Shown: in pieces, positions 10,917 through 24,000 of the stretch
How the letters are laid out: each line of letters starts with the position of its first letter
Position numbering within the stretch: position 1 is the stretch's first letter
DNA from: Mesocentrotus franciscanus
Lineage: Eukaryota; Echinodermata; Echinoidea; Camarodonta; Strongylocentrotidae
Length of the DNA: 64,000 nt
Direction of reading: 5' to 3'
Assembly (NCBI GenBank): GCA_037976565.1
Contig: CP137682.1
Span: 22,868,800-22,932,799, forward strand
Program-made: the position numbers and the translations under genes
Notes under the pieces: model-generated
The model's database searches: none
What the model was told of the DNA's origin: nothing
Seen by the model: the letters and a program-made list of their open reading frames with translations, nothing else

Positions 10917-11302
10917 CAGTGGCGGATCCAGGGGGCCGGGGCCGGGCCCCTCCCTACGAAAAAACAGGTAAAAACACCCTTTTTTTGAAAAAAAAAAGAA
11001 GTTGGGCCCCCTCCCCTGGCACTCAAGGGGGTGGTGGTGGAAAAAATAACCCTTCCCGTATGGAAACATTTTTTTCGGGTGCCCCAAAAAAGAAAATTGT
11101 GCTCACTACCCCTGGCGCCCAAGGGGGGGGGGTGGCGGTGGAAAAAATTACCCTTCCCAGAGGAAATTTTTTCGGGTGACAAAATTTGTTTTTGCTCACT
11201 ACCCCCACTGAGCGAAAATCGAACGGCACGATTTTCAAATTTTCGCACGAAGTGGGCCCCTTTTTAGGCCCCCTCCCTTGCCGCCGGCTGGATCCGCCCC
11301 TG
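10917..11302. mobile_element. hAT-like MITE with perfect 8-bp TSD
   Basis: It begins CAGTGGCGGATCCAG and ends CTGGATCCGCCCCTG. GTGTGCCT is duplicated exactly at 10,909-10,916 and 11,303-11,310. Inside, a unit with CCCTGGC...AAGGGGG...GGTGGAAAAAAT...CCCTTCCC is repeated in tandem about twice. Opposed ORFs across it are not genes. Confidence 0.9.
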
Positions 11303-12049
11303 GTGTGCCTTGCCATGCAGGTAGGCCCTACATGCATGTTGATCAAATAAAGTAAGGGCAAATTTAATCAGATAAGGGCACTTTTTCTATCGCGGTAGGG
11401 TTAGGCCCTACAACGTACTAAGATAATGACTGGATGGTTTGTAGCCTATGCCCCTGATTTAATCGATGGGATTTTCTAAAACGAAAATCTGAAAATGTTA
11501 CAGCCGGGCGAATCACGTAAAAAAGAAATGAATTTTTTCCCCTTCACCTTTTCCCTCAACTTCTTCTTTTTTTGGGGGGGGGGGGAGGGGCGTTGTTGAG
11601 AGCTTGAAGGTTGCAGTATTTTTTTTGTTATTTGCAAAGGATCCACCCGGTTCACACAGGCAAAGTGTTAAAGAGTTATTCAGCCACTATACACTTCAAA
11701 AGGAAGTGATCCCTAATATGACTCTTTAAAAAAATGCACAAAGTTTCCACGACATCACTCTCCCACTTCAGATGTTGACAAGATGTATGGTCTAAGCCTT
11801 ACTCTAAGGTAAATCAAAATAATGTTCAAGGTATGACTTGAACCTAAAAACTGTGTTTGCAAGGAAAAAAATGTTTAAAACATTTCGGGGGGCTCTTTTA
11901 TGACTTTCGGGGGCTCTTTTTGGCATTTCGGGGGCGAATTCGCCCCGAGCCCCCGTGTATTACATAAAATAATAAATTTGGAGCTCAACATTTCGGTTAA
12001 TATTTTTAGGTTAGTATTCCAATGAACCTTCCTTCACCGGGAGATAGAT

Positions 12050-12062
12050 ATTAATAATAATG

Positions 12063-12127
<65 letters not shown>

Positions 12128-12245
12128 CACAATAATAATGATAATAATAATAATAATAATAATAAATGATAATAATAATAATAATAATAAAAAATTATAG
12201 ATGATAACAACAATCATCATCATCACCATCATCATCAACATCATC
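12050..12245. repeat. (ATA)n/(ATC)n microsatellite
   Basis: AT-rich trinucleotide array that gives poly-Ile reading frames; no gene. Confidence 0.9.
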
Positions 12246-12279
12246 ATCGTAAGAATATTACTTACTTACTTTACTTTAA

Positions 12280-12516
12280 AGCCGGTCTGAACTAGTTTGG
12301 CCAGGAGGGATTAGACCATGGAGCTACCGACTACGATAGTACATGTAGTAGGTCCATGATTAGACCTCCCAGCGTGGTCACTGACAGGTGGTTATCTCAT
12401 CAACTCAGCTCTCAATAAACATAAGAAAAAGAGGATCATGGGGGACCAACGGGCACTGCTTAGGCATTGTTTTCTATATAGAGGGAGCAAGTAGTAGTAA
12501 GTAGTGCAGTAGGGCT
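12280..12516. mobile_element. TTAA-flanked MITE, family C, copy 1
   Basis: TTAA at 12,276-12,279 and 12,517-12,520 flanks the TIR AGCC.GTCTG..CTAGT against its complement GTGCAG..GGCT. Compared with the copies at 20,848 and 31,132, this one has about 50 extra bases near its left side. Confidence 0.75.
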
Positions 12517-12676
12517 TTAATCCATGGATGCCATAGGACTATGCCTGTTCATCGATCGTAGATGTCTTCTTCAGTGGTTATACATTATCCTTGTCATTTC
12601 AAATTAAATAATTAAATAAGTGGGAAAGGACAAAAATGTGTGCATGAACTTGGAATATCAGCTTATACAGGCTCTA

Positions 12677-12765
<89 letters not shown>
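12677..12765. repeat. (AAT)n microsatellite
   Basis: Near-perfect trinucleotide array immediately upstream of the Sfi1-like gene's first exon region. Confidence 0.9.
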
Positions 12766-12771
<6 letters not shown>

Positions 12772-13099
12772 TATAATTGATAATAGAGTGCAGTAATAGT
12801 AATAAAAATACTACTACTACTACTACTTCTAATAATAATAATAACAATAATGATAATATTAACAATAATATTGATAATAAAAGCGAAACCCAAAACAACT
12901 CTATTATAAAGTATCTAAAACAAGACAAAGATATTTTTAAAATACGCACACTTATAAAGCGTAGACATATAATGCAGATATATTCTACAGTGCTACAAGA
13001 GCTCCTGATGTGCTTAAAATTACAAAATAACGTTAAATGTAAAGATGTGATTGTAGTATTGAAATGTGTATCCAATCGACACAAAAATGAAGGGCCGCC

Positions 13100-13322
13100 A
13101 ATGTAGAACACTGCCAGAAGAAAGCAAGATGGCGGCGTGTGCAAGTTCAACAAATTTTGCCGATCCCGCCGCGCCTGTATAGATCTAGGCAGTTTCTCCA
13201 TTTCAGTGGTTATAAACGCAAATGATATCGATCGCCAGATCATTAGCGGTTTTTATGAAAGTGCTCATAATTTTGTTAATTTTCCCTCTCTTTGAATGAA
13301 GGATTTGGGAGTAAATCAATGC
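13100..13322 (+). promoter_or_regulatory. Promoter edge and noncoding exon 1 of the Sfi1-like gene
   Basis: A perfect YY1-type motif CAAGATGGCGGC at 13,125-13,136 sits in a locally GC-richer stretch, a common arrangement at animal transcription starts. A strong donor (AATGC then GTAAGTAT) follows at 13,323. The ATG inside the YY1 motif (13,129) opens an 18-codon ORF including the stop, ending TAG at 13,182, so it is an upstream ORF and not the protein start. The exon start is estimated at 13,100-13,130. Splicing to 14,578 is inferred. Confidence 0.6.
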
Positions 13323-14049
13323 GTAAGTATATGTGCTATCTATTCACAATGTTATTGTAGAAACTTACTGTTGTATAACTTCACAGAGATGCATGATTCA
13401 ACCAATGATTGAAATGCCCAGTCCCATACATGCCCAATTGAATTGTGTCTGATTTTTGTGTGTGGAAGGGGGGGGGGCAGCAAAGCTAGGCTGTGCGCTC
13501 TCTTCAGCAAATGTATTCAGAATATCTTTCTTTGTAATACTTCTTGTGACCTTGACTAAACAGCAGTTGTCTGACACTCCAAAAAGCTTGAGCATATGAG
13601 CTGCCTGTTTATTAAGATAGTAAGAACTAAGATATGTCTACATTGTGATTGTCACCTGATATTTGTAAATAAAAACTAAAAGTATCGGCCCTCAAGGCTC
13701 AAGGCTCTAATTCAAAAGGCTTAATCACGTCAATATAATATATTGCCAATGAATTATAAATACATTTGTAATCAATATAAATGTATTATTGTAATTATAT
13801 GTTTATTTAAAAAATTCGACTTTTTTATAGATCTAGATCTACCCGGTAATCATATTTATAATTTCAAACATATGTAGGTCTAGGAGGCCTTGGTTGGATC
13901 ACTCAATGCTAATGCGTATTGACCTCTAGCGCTGCACTACATGTTAATAGGCAGCATTTGCACATATGAATAGTCAATACACTTACCGGTATATATAATA
14001 CACAAATGCACACAATCATGCCGATGTGGCTGATCGGCAAGTTTGACAG

Positions 14050-14082
14050 TAACTCCAGGAAGCTCGGAGCTTCCTGGAGTTA
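14050..14082. mobile_element. 33-bp perfect palindrome with 9-bp TSD (minimal foldback element)
   Basis: Two 16-base arms (TAACTCCAGGAAGCTC and its exact complement) are separated by one base. GTTTGACAG is duplicated exactly at 14,041-14,049 and 14,083-14,091. The arm matches the end of the 442-bp foldback element at 54,041. See findings. Confidence 0.85.
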
Positions 14083-14577
14083 GTTTGACAGTAGACTTAC
14101 AATTTTGAATTTTTAAATTATTCTTTCTAACATCGGTAACTTGAAAAAATTGTATTTTACTGCTATTTACATTGTAGGTGTCATCAATTGTCATAAAAGT
14201 ACCGATTTTGACTGAAATCAGTTGAGTTTTGTACAGTGGTGTTTGAAATGTTGAGAATCAATAGCACAGCTTTTAATACACAGCCAGGATAGTAATGCAG
14301 CTATGTGTGGGTTGGATATGGAATGCCCCATATTTGTCTCTTTTTTCTTCTTCAATTCAATAAAATTTAGCACCAATTAAAGGCAATAATAATATCAGAT
14401 CACCAATTTGTGGTTTCTTTGGAAGGCATCCAATCATATAACATCTGCAAGTAATTCTGCCATACATTGACAGTGCATTTTTCAAAATATTTCTTTATCT
14501 TTATTGACCTCTGTATCAACACTTAGTTTTATTTTAAATTCTCTTAATTATTTTCACCTTTTCATTGTTTCAATCAG

Positions 14578-15008
14578 GTGTACCTAATGGAAAAATGCAA
14601 GTTAGAAGCTGAAGCCCCAGTGATAACACACCATGAGATTTCCTGATCACGATGTATTTGTCAAGTGCGGATGATGGCAAGAAATTTCTTGAGGATGGGA
14701 GGAGGCAATCCAATGTTCCACATTTTAATGTCTTAGAAGACACGGATCGGAACGGTTCGGTATACAGTGGAAATGGCCCCAAGCAGACGAATGCCTCAGC
14801 ATACTCTGGCAAGGGGACTTTATCACGAAGCCAGCAGGATGCTTTTGGATGTAGCACAAGGTCGTTAGGGAGAAGCAGAGCCCAGGTGAATGGTGCGAGT
14901 TCTCATGGTTATGATTCACAAGTACAATCAGATGGAAGGGATGTGTCGAATACCATGTTTGAGGAGCCTAACAGGAGGGTGTCTGACCCTGAAAGAAATC
15001 TATCCGAG
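14578..15008 (+). CDS. Sfi1-like gene exon 2 (start codon exon)
   Basis: The acceptor TTCAATCAG opens the exon at 14,578. Coding starts at ATG 14,652 (MYLSSADDGKKFLEDG) and ends at 15,008 before GTAAGA in phase 0, giving 119 codons. A separate upstream ORF begins at 14,587 and stops at 14,646, five bases before the start codon. The encoded stretch is polar and disordered (DRNGSVYSGNG, SLGRSRAQVNG). Confidence 0.75.
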
Positions 15009-18000
15009 GTAAGACAAATTTCATTTTAATTGCCTTTACTCAACCATTCACAACACAGTGTCACTTTGTGTAGAACTTCATTTTGTAAAGTTGTAAACCT
15101 TCCCACATGCATGTTTGGGCTTGTAGGTTGTAGTGAGCACATTCCCATGACAATATTTAAGAGATTTTACAACTTTTTCCTGTTATTTTTTTACATACTG
15201 AATATACATACATGTACATGTACATGTAGGCTACATAGGTAAGAGTGATTTTACTCTTTGTTTTTTTTTTTTTTTTTTCAATCTGTTGTGAGAAAAATAA
15301 AAAATCATATTATACTGGTTCTGTGGCACTTGGTACAGCAACAATTGTTCCATGGTCAATTTCTTACAATTTATAACCATATTCCTGTCTTCAATCCTGG
15401 ACCTACACATGTAACTCTACGTGTTTATTACCCTAACCCTAAACATAACATAACATCTAGTAACATCCTAACCCTAACCCTAACCCTATAGTAATGTATC
15501 TCTTTAAAAATGTTGATGGAACATGTGTCCAATCGAATTACACTGATCATCATATGACGGCGACAGCTAAGATGTGCATTGTAGAGTAATACGACATTGA
15601 TTGATTGATGCGAGGCTTATTTACAGTAGGAAATAGACCGGTTTACTAACATATTTATTATTCAATTTATGGATCTTTCTTTCCTGAGGATCTAGTGACG
15701 AGGTATTCCATAAAACTGTTATTAATGAACTATTGAACTATACTTGGAATACTTGGAATCCAGACAGTCTGCATACATTACATGTTGCTATGTTGGGTAA
15801 GCTTCTGGAAAGCTTTCAGGTTATCAAGAACGACCTTTATTTTTAAAGTATACAGTACATGCATAAAATTTGAATACTGTATAAGCTAATATTTTCAGCC
15901 AAAGGTTTAAAGATACTATGTCCCTTTTGCAGCCAACATCAAATACTGTAGAACTTTGCAGGAATATGAATATGTCATGTATGTCCTATTTGTGAAATTT
16001 AAACGTTAGCAGTGTCCTAATATTCAAATTATGCAAGGAAACCCGTTTACTTGCTAGACTTCACTGTCAGACACTATTGAGTGACTGACTGGCTTTTTCA
16101 TCTTTGGTAATAACATACATAAAATGAGCTGTAAAGGGTACATGAGCATTTGTCTACATCAATAACCCACTTCTTGTAATGGCCAAAATTAAACTGATTG
16201 AATCTTTGCGCAGCATAAAACGTACGACCATTCGGTACAATGGTCTGAAAAATCAGACTATTACTTACTGGCTCTATAGCTCCTAAGTCGATTCGACAAC
16301 TAATAGTCGTTATTTTCCCACTTAAAGACATTTTCAAGCCCCGGAAGTTCTAAATTAGTACTGTCTTTCAAATGCCGTTGGAATTTAACCTTTTCATTTT
16401 TTTGGCCTGCAAATGGGACATAGTACCTTTAAGGGTAAATTTGCTTGAGACCACAGCCACTACCAATTATACTTTTCAATAATTATCATTCTTTTTCCAT
16501 GGATCATGAACTCATTACTGAGTATAAAAATCATCATAATATGAGAATTATTTTGGGAAAAATAGATGAAAATAATCCATTGAAGTGCCCCATTATGATC
16601 AGTGTGGTCTCAAAATGCGCTGGTTTTTATAAGACGGGGGCCCTGGTCTAACTCTATAGTATTCACAGGGATTAAAGATAAAGGCCAGTACTGGTCATGC
16701 GATTGCATTGTGAAAGAAACGTTGTGGAATCGATCAGAAAAGGTTGATCATCTAGCATATACATGTAAGTATTGGTGTGTACTGCAAGGTTCTGGAATCA
16801 TCAAAATGATAAGAAATTTGGCCCAGTCTTGGTAAAGATACAAGCACTGTACACAGAAAGATGTATATGGGACTACGCGAACACGTGCGCGATATCTATT
16901 TGGTCCCAATAGATATAACAATTTACCAAATATATCAATTAGTAGACGGTTTCCGACTTCCCGGCAAAATTTGTATCATCACGTATTAGTAAAAACATAT
17001 CCTTTCACATGATTGGTAATGAGAGCTTCCATTTCATTTTTTTGAGAGAGGGGCGTTTCCAAAACTGGTCTTTACCTTTAACAATAAATAATTACAGTGC
17101 TTATATAGCGCCTAACACTTACTTTATCAGAAGTCTCTAAGCGCTCTACAATAATGCAGCATAATTACCCTGGCTAGCAGTGCAGCTGTTACGCGCGCTG
17201 CGTTTCAAGGAATAAATTCCTGCCAGGTACCCATTTACTTCACCTGGGTGGAGTGTGGCAAATGTAGATCAATGTCTTGTCAAAGGACATTAGTGCAGCG
17301 GCGGGACTCGAACCGCGGACCTTGTGATCGACAGTCCGGCGACGTATCCACTCGACCACAACACCTCTACGATAGTGCTCATCCAGAAGAGCGCACATGA
17401 CACTCACATTGTACCAACCAGATTTATGTATACATGTGATTTTAATTGAAATACCAAGACCACCAGGGGTTTGAGACCTAACAATAGATTACTGTCTAGA
17501 GTCAAGAGCTTCAACACAATAGCATGTCATGTCTTACTATAATGGAAAGCTATAGGGGAACATGATCACCTCATCACAATTGTGAAAAGAAGACAGCTAC
17601 AGTTGTACAGTGGTTTGGCATAGATTGAAGAATAGCTTGGCAAACACCATCTTGCAAGGAGGAACGAGGGGAAGACCAACTAGGACATGGACTGATAACA
17701 TCAAACTGTGGACAGGAATGTCATTTGAGCAGCTACATGTAAAGCCTCGGTCAAAAATGCCATTACGAACGCTGTACAAACGATTTTCAGACAATGGAAA
17801 TTCGGGAAGACAATGGAAAAACATGGAGATTTGTACGAAATTATTGTTCATACGGACCTTTGTGACCGTAGCATAACTAGAACAGCTGAAGACAGGAAAT
17901 TATGGAGAACCTGTGACTTAAGGTCCATTTCATTGTTGCCCCAACAGCCTCCAAGCTAGTATGGGACATAAGGTGTGTTTATGCTCAACTTTTTCTGGCT

Positions 18001-21000
18001 AAAATGAGGCTTTTGTTACGTGGTTAGTGCAAAACACGGTTGCGTCCTTTCTCATTTTCGTAGAATCACCGATAAACGGCGATCGTAAACTCACAAAAAG
18101 GTGCGTTTACGATCGGCGATTCTCCAAAATCAGCGATTCTGGGGAAGCATAAACGCACAATCATTTGTAAACGCGTTTAAATGGGGTCAACGTAGCATTC
18201 GCAGTGCAGTTTTGCACTGCACTTCTCTGGCTCCTCCAGGCATGATTCTGGCTCTGAGCCAGAATCATGCCTGGAGGAGCCAAGTGAGCATAAACAGTAC
18301 ACCGTGGAACTGCGATTACGATGAGCGTTTACGATGAGCGTTTCAAATCGCTCATTCTGCCTTTAAAATTAAGCATAAACGTACCCTTAGATATAATAGA
18401 CAGTCTACTATATTGTCTGTTCACAGCTGGAAGGGCATTATGTGAAGTAAGTGATTTTATGCCCTTCTGGCTCCAAACAGACGGTAAATATGTGGACATA
18501 CGATGATACAGACGTACATGTACAATGGTGAACATTGTGGCAATCACCTTTGAGGAGGTTTAAAACTTAAATTTTGCCCAAATTTACTTGGTTACACCAT
18601 GATTTAAATGCCATAGCTTTTAGAAATGGTCAGAATTTCAAAGTTCTGGTTACCGTACAGTATATTAAGGTAATGCTTTGAAAACTCAGGGATCAAAATG
18701 CATTACCAGTATACCTTTAGAAATTTCAACTTTAAAGGGGACACCCAGAATATAATCAAACAAAAACAACAAATAATGATTGAAAAAACATCTTAGACAT
18801 TGAAATTGTTACCTTTTAGAAATTGTAAAGAACATATTCACATATTAGGGGAAACATATGACAAATGTCACTCTCATTGTTCTGTTTTTCTGGTGATTCG
18901 AAGTGAGATTTACTGCTTGAGAAACAATTTGTACATTTTGTTGTATTTAATGTCTTTCACTTGAGCTCAGTTTTAGTTCCCTACAGCTCTTGTAGCACTT
19001 TCAGGAGCTGCATTGCTTGTGTGTCTTTCCACTACCCACAATGCTTGCATGAAAAGATCGCCTTAGGGAAAGTGGATCAGCAAAAGTTAAATACACATGT
19101 TACATGTACAGTACATGGAATAATCCCCTCTCCCCCATTCTTCAGAATTTGCATAAATAAAGAGTTTGATTAGTACTTAAATCTTTGCACAGTAGTTTCT
19201 CATCCCTTGCTAAATATATTTTGTCATTGGATCTGTTCCAGTTAACCTCTTCTAGACAAACATACATGGTGGTGCACAATGTATACTCTTTACCTAAGAT
19301 CTTACACTTTTTTGTTACATTAATTTGTTAAAGGTCGGGTGACATCCAAATATAAGTTGATTCCTGTTGATGTGCAGTGCTGCATACAACTCATATTTTG
19401 TTATTCAAACATGTAAATATATTTCATAGATTTTTAAATATTAATTTTTTTTTTTTCTCAGACCTGCTAAGCATTCTTTTATACAATACCTCCACATTAC
19501 CTTTCTGTTCCTGGTGATGCTACAGCACGTCTGTCATAGCAACTCCTATGTTGGTATTGTATGGTCTATTGTAAACAGGTGGTCAGCTCTGGTGGAGCTA
19601 CTGTACATACCACTGTAGGTCCATGATACTGTACCACTGTCTCTTGTTAGCTCACTAATGATTGACAGATGTTGTCAATGTCACAAGATGAATGAGATTT
19701 GGAACATTTTTTTAGGGTGGAGCTTAGCAAGTCTGAAAAAATTATTTTAAAAAATATTTAAAAATCTATGAAATATATTTAGATGTTTGACTAACAAAAT
19801 ATGAGTTGTATGCAGCCAACATCAACTTATATTTGGATGTCAATTTAAACTACATGTATGTCCCATTTGCAGGCCCCCAAAATGAAAAGGTTAAATTACA
19901 ACGGCATTTGAAAGACACTGCTAATTTAGAACTTCCCTCAAAATAAAAGGGCTTGAAAATGGCTTTTAGTGGAAAATAACGACCATTAGTTGTCGATTCG
20001 ACTTAAGTGATTGCAATCACCTAAGTAATAGTCTGATTTTCAGACCCTTGTACCGAATGGTCACACGTTTTGTGCTGCACAAAGATTCAATCAGTTTAAT
20101 TTTGGCCATTACAAGTAGTGGGTTATTGATGTAGACAAATGCTCATGAACCTGTTACAGCTCATTTTATGTAGGTTATTAAAAAAGAAAAAAAGATGTCA
20201 GTCAGTCACTCAATAGTGTCCGACAGTGAAGTCTAGAAGATAAACGGGTTTCCTTGAATAATTTGAATACTACATGTAGGACACTGCTAATGTTTAAATT
20301 TTACAGAAAAGACATACATCACATGACATATTCATAATTCCAGCAAAGTTCTACAGAATTTGATGTTGGCTGTAAAAGGGACATACACTGTAGTATCTTT
20401 AAGATCTTGCAAATAAGATTTTTACTTCCCCCCTCCCCTCCCCTCCCCCCCTCCCCTCCCCTCCCCTCCCCTCCCTCCCCTCCCCTCCCCCTCCCCTCCC
20501 CCTCCCCCCCCCCTCCTCCCCTCCCCCTCCCCTCCCCCTCCCCCTCCCCCTCCCCTCCCCCCTCCCCTCCCCTCCCCTCCCCTCCCCCTCCCCCTCCCCT
20601 CCCCCTCCCCTCCCCCTCCCCTCCCCTCCCCTCCTCCCCTCCGAATGCCTACCGAATTTTAGTTTCTTCTCCTCTTTTCCCACATCCTTTCTCCCATTTC
20701 AAACCATTCTCTCATCCACATACTTATACCTCATACCAGCATCTTTTGCATTCCTCCATGCTCGATTTTGCAATACCATCCTCCAACAACGTACACATCA
20801 CACATACTCCAATTAGTCTGCAAGCACAGACTCTATTCAACACTTAAAGCCTGTCTGCGCTAGTTTGGCCAGGCCCAGGAGGGATTAGACCTTCCAGCGT
20901 GGTCACTGACAGGTGGTTATCTCATCAACCCAGCTCTCAATTAATATAAGAATAAGAGGATCATGGGGACCAACAGGCACCGCTTAGGCATTGTTTTCTA

Positions 21001-24000
21001 TATAGAGGGATCAAGTAGCATACAAGTAGTGCAGTGGGGCTTTAAAACATAAATCCACAAAGCCCTGAGCCTTGCCCGACACTGTCAGTTTCTGCATGTA
21101 CCTGCATGTATGTCCTCTGGCTGTGTCAGGAGCAGCTATAGAACAGTGGCTACAGTACAGAGTGCAATATACCGTACAGTGTCGATATAGTCTCACAGTT
21201 GAGACAAATTTTGTTTCAGTTTTGGCTCAAAGAAGAATACAACCGATGGAGTGTGATGCTGCAAAGGGTACTTGGATGAGCATTGCTCATCCATCCCCTA
21301 GTCTGCACTCTGCAGGCACTAATTTGATGCTTTACTTTGAATTCCTAAACTCTAAAGCCTCTGTCAGTCTCTGGCTGTGTCAGGAGCAGCTACAGTACAA
21401 AGCCTAGGCCATGCATGCATGGTGAGCAATAGACCATGCAGTCTATTTAGTCTCAAAGTTCAGACACTCTGTGTGAGGCATCAGGACTGACAAGGCTTTG
21501 TGCAGGCCTGCAAGCTGTACTCCAATGAGCGTTTTCACATCCATCCTCAGGGATTTCATCCTGCAATGTTGATCTTGGGCTTGGGGTGTTGCTATGGACG
21601 GTTATTGACTCTTTGACCTCTTTAGGCTTTCAAAAGCTTGCCCCTGTGTGTACTTCAGGGTTTCTTTCTTGGTATAAGTTTCATGATGTTGACTTGAGAT
21701 TGGAGATGGACATCCTTCAACCGCTATTGAACTTGAGGGATGTTTGTTCATCAAGAAGAAGAAGAAGAAGAATTGACCATTGTGTAGTGATTAGGTGTTG
21801 ACTCTCGCATCCGTCATCAGAGAACAGATCTTCTCTGGCATTTTAGAAGTAGGGACTAGGGTACAGTAGGCACCCGGCTCCCACCAGGTAGCATTTATCT
21901 TCATCTTCACTTCAGTCTTTGAAATTGATTTTTTTAAAAGCTGTATTTTATAAGCATTGTGCATGGGATAATTCAAACTGTTAAGTGAGTTTATTGTGTG
22001 TGTCTAATTATTTTTGATTTGTAAGCCTATTTTTATTCAAAATTTAAAATGCTATGAAAATATGTCTTTTATTATCTTGATTCTTGAGCATGTTTTATTG
22101 TATAGCATCATTTATCAGGTCTGAAACTCAAATTTTCACTTGTACAGAGGGTAAATGAATTACATTATTTGCATTGAAGCATTGGTTATTTAATATTGTT
22201 AATCAATCAGTAATGGATTGAAAAGTGATACCCATTAAACATTTGAAAGGGAATTTTTAATATCTACTCTATTTTTGTCTTTCTTCCGTTTCATAGAATT
22301 AACTACAGGTAATCCGTTTTAGAGTGTTGCCCAAAGAAAATGAAAAAAGGGAGTTCACATTGCAAAGTTTAGAAGAATGATATCCATAACAGCAGCAAGT
22401 TACATAGAATATACTCATACTACTTACAAGTAGCTAGCAAAAGTATATTTTTTTGCAAAAACAAAGGATTGTAATAGCTGGTGCCTTTGCACTTGGACAA
22501 GACATACACTGTACCAGTACATACAATTTCATGTACATGACATGAGCTTGGATAGTGAACAAAATTTTCTTGCATCAGAGCTGGATCTTGAGTCATCGGA
22601 TGCTGTGTAGTGTATACGATTTTAGTACCATTAACAATTTACCGCACATCCATTGCTCGTATAAATGCAATACATGCTCATGCTTTATTTCATGCATGCC
22701 TGCACAATATCTATCTCGAGGATGAAATTGTTCCTGTGCATGATTTGATACCTGAAGGCCTTCTTTCATCTGCTCCACTCCACAGTGCTTACCGGTATTT
22801 TCTCAGTTACATGGACATACGTGTACGTCATACATTTCCCTCTGGGGGACAGTATGAGATGCAAAAACATAACATGTTCAAACCGTTAACCGTCCACTGC
22901 ACCAAAAATGTTAATGTTTTCTGCCTCCTCAGAACATCACATTTTTAGTTGTAGCCCAGGAAACATGTCAAGAGGCCTTGTTGAATGTAGTTGTGATAAT
23001 TAATAAGGTGCTAATAAGAGACTGGTTATTCAATATTCACATCTTGAACAATGTACACATCATAAGCAGTTGTTGAGCTCTTGTAAAGATATTAAATTCT
23101 AAACAGAATATATGATGAATACTTCCATAAAATCTCTCTATAATATATGGTTAACTTTAGTTTAAGACCATTAAGTTTGTGTGCATGTCAGTAATTTTTT
23201 TTCTCCATATCATAGCAATACTGATTGTGCAATTCTTTAAAATCATATTCAGATGACAGCATCAGGCCTGCTCCTGAAAGTTAATTGTCAGCTCCTGAAA
23301 ATAAACTCTTAAGCTGTACAAAATGCAAGCTTCAATTGGACATATGTATCAGTGTAAAAAATACTTTTCTGTTTGAAGGAGCTCTTTTAAGGTTTGGTGT
23401 AGTTTGGTGTTGTCTAAGTGCAATTTTCTCACAGTAATATAGAAGTATTGTAATATTAGTTTCTTATATGTCCAGAGCTATTTTCAATTTGCCAAAGCAG
23501 TTTTAGAGCTTTCGAGAGCTAAATTGCTCGCTGCTCTCACATATATATTGGCTCTGATTTACAATTATTACTATTAGCAATTTGATAAGTGAAAAGTATG
23601 TTTTACATCCTGCTAAAGTAAGAATGACATGATGAAAGGACTAAACATTATTTTTTCTTCAAAATAAATAGGGATTCATATAGATACAGCTCTAAACATT
23701 TTAGTTCCTTTCCTCTTCTTTGTCCACCTTTGTAGGATCATTGGTTTGCCCATCAAGAAAGAATACACCCCTCCAGTAAGACCAACCTGAGACTTGGTAT
23801 ACCCCATCCTCATGAACAGAGCAGGCTTTCAACAGAAGGATCATTCCATTTATCACATCTAGAGGGGGACTCTGTCTCGGAGGGATCCGATGACATGGAA
23901 TTTTCTTCTGGCTCTGATCATACATCTCCAGGTAGGTCTTACCATTCATTATTAAAAACCTGTTATGAAAGTTGTTTGATAATGATATACATGTTTATGT

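Larger units (their letters stand above)
15009..23735 (+). other. Sfi1-like gene intron 2 (8.7 kb)
   Basis: This long intron is filled with repeats: a short (TAACCC)n run near 15,467-15,487, two 540-bp MITEs, a 400-bp MITE, a SINE, a LINE relic, foldback elements, a 218-base pyrimidine tract, and a duplicated stretch (21,060-21,300 against 21,350-21,590 share GGCTGTGTCAGGAGCAGCTA). I found no further exon fitting phase 0 to 0. Confidence 0.6.

Noticed and set aside
10916..11361. Several overlapping ORFs on both strands
   Set aside because: They lie inside the hAT-like MITE and its tandem interior.
12674..13243. 189-residue minus-strand frame near the Sfi1-like promoter
   Set aside because: Half is a (TTA)n-derived Tyr/Leu run; no conserved segment.
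15467..15490. Telomere or chromosome end
   Set aside because: Only a few CCCTAA units inside an intron; an interstitial patch.
20407..20847. 146-residue Pro/Ser-rich open frame
   Set aside because: Produced by the pyrimidine tract, which cannot contain stop codons in this sense.
22610..22948. Possible exon of the Sfi1-like gene (112-residue frame)
   Set aside because: No conserved pattern and no donor/acceptor pair that preserves phase 0 between exons 2 and 3.
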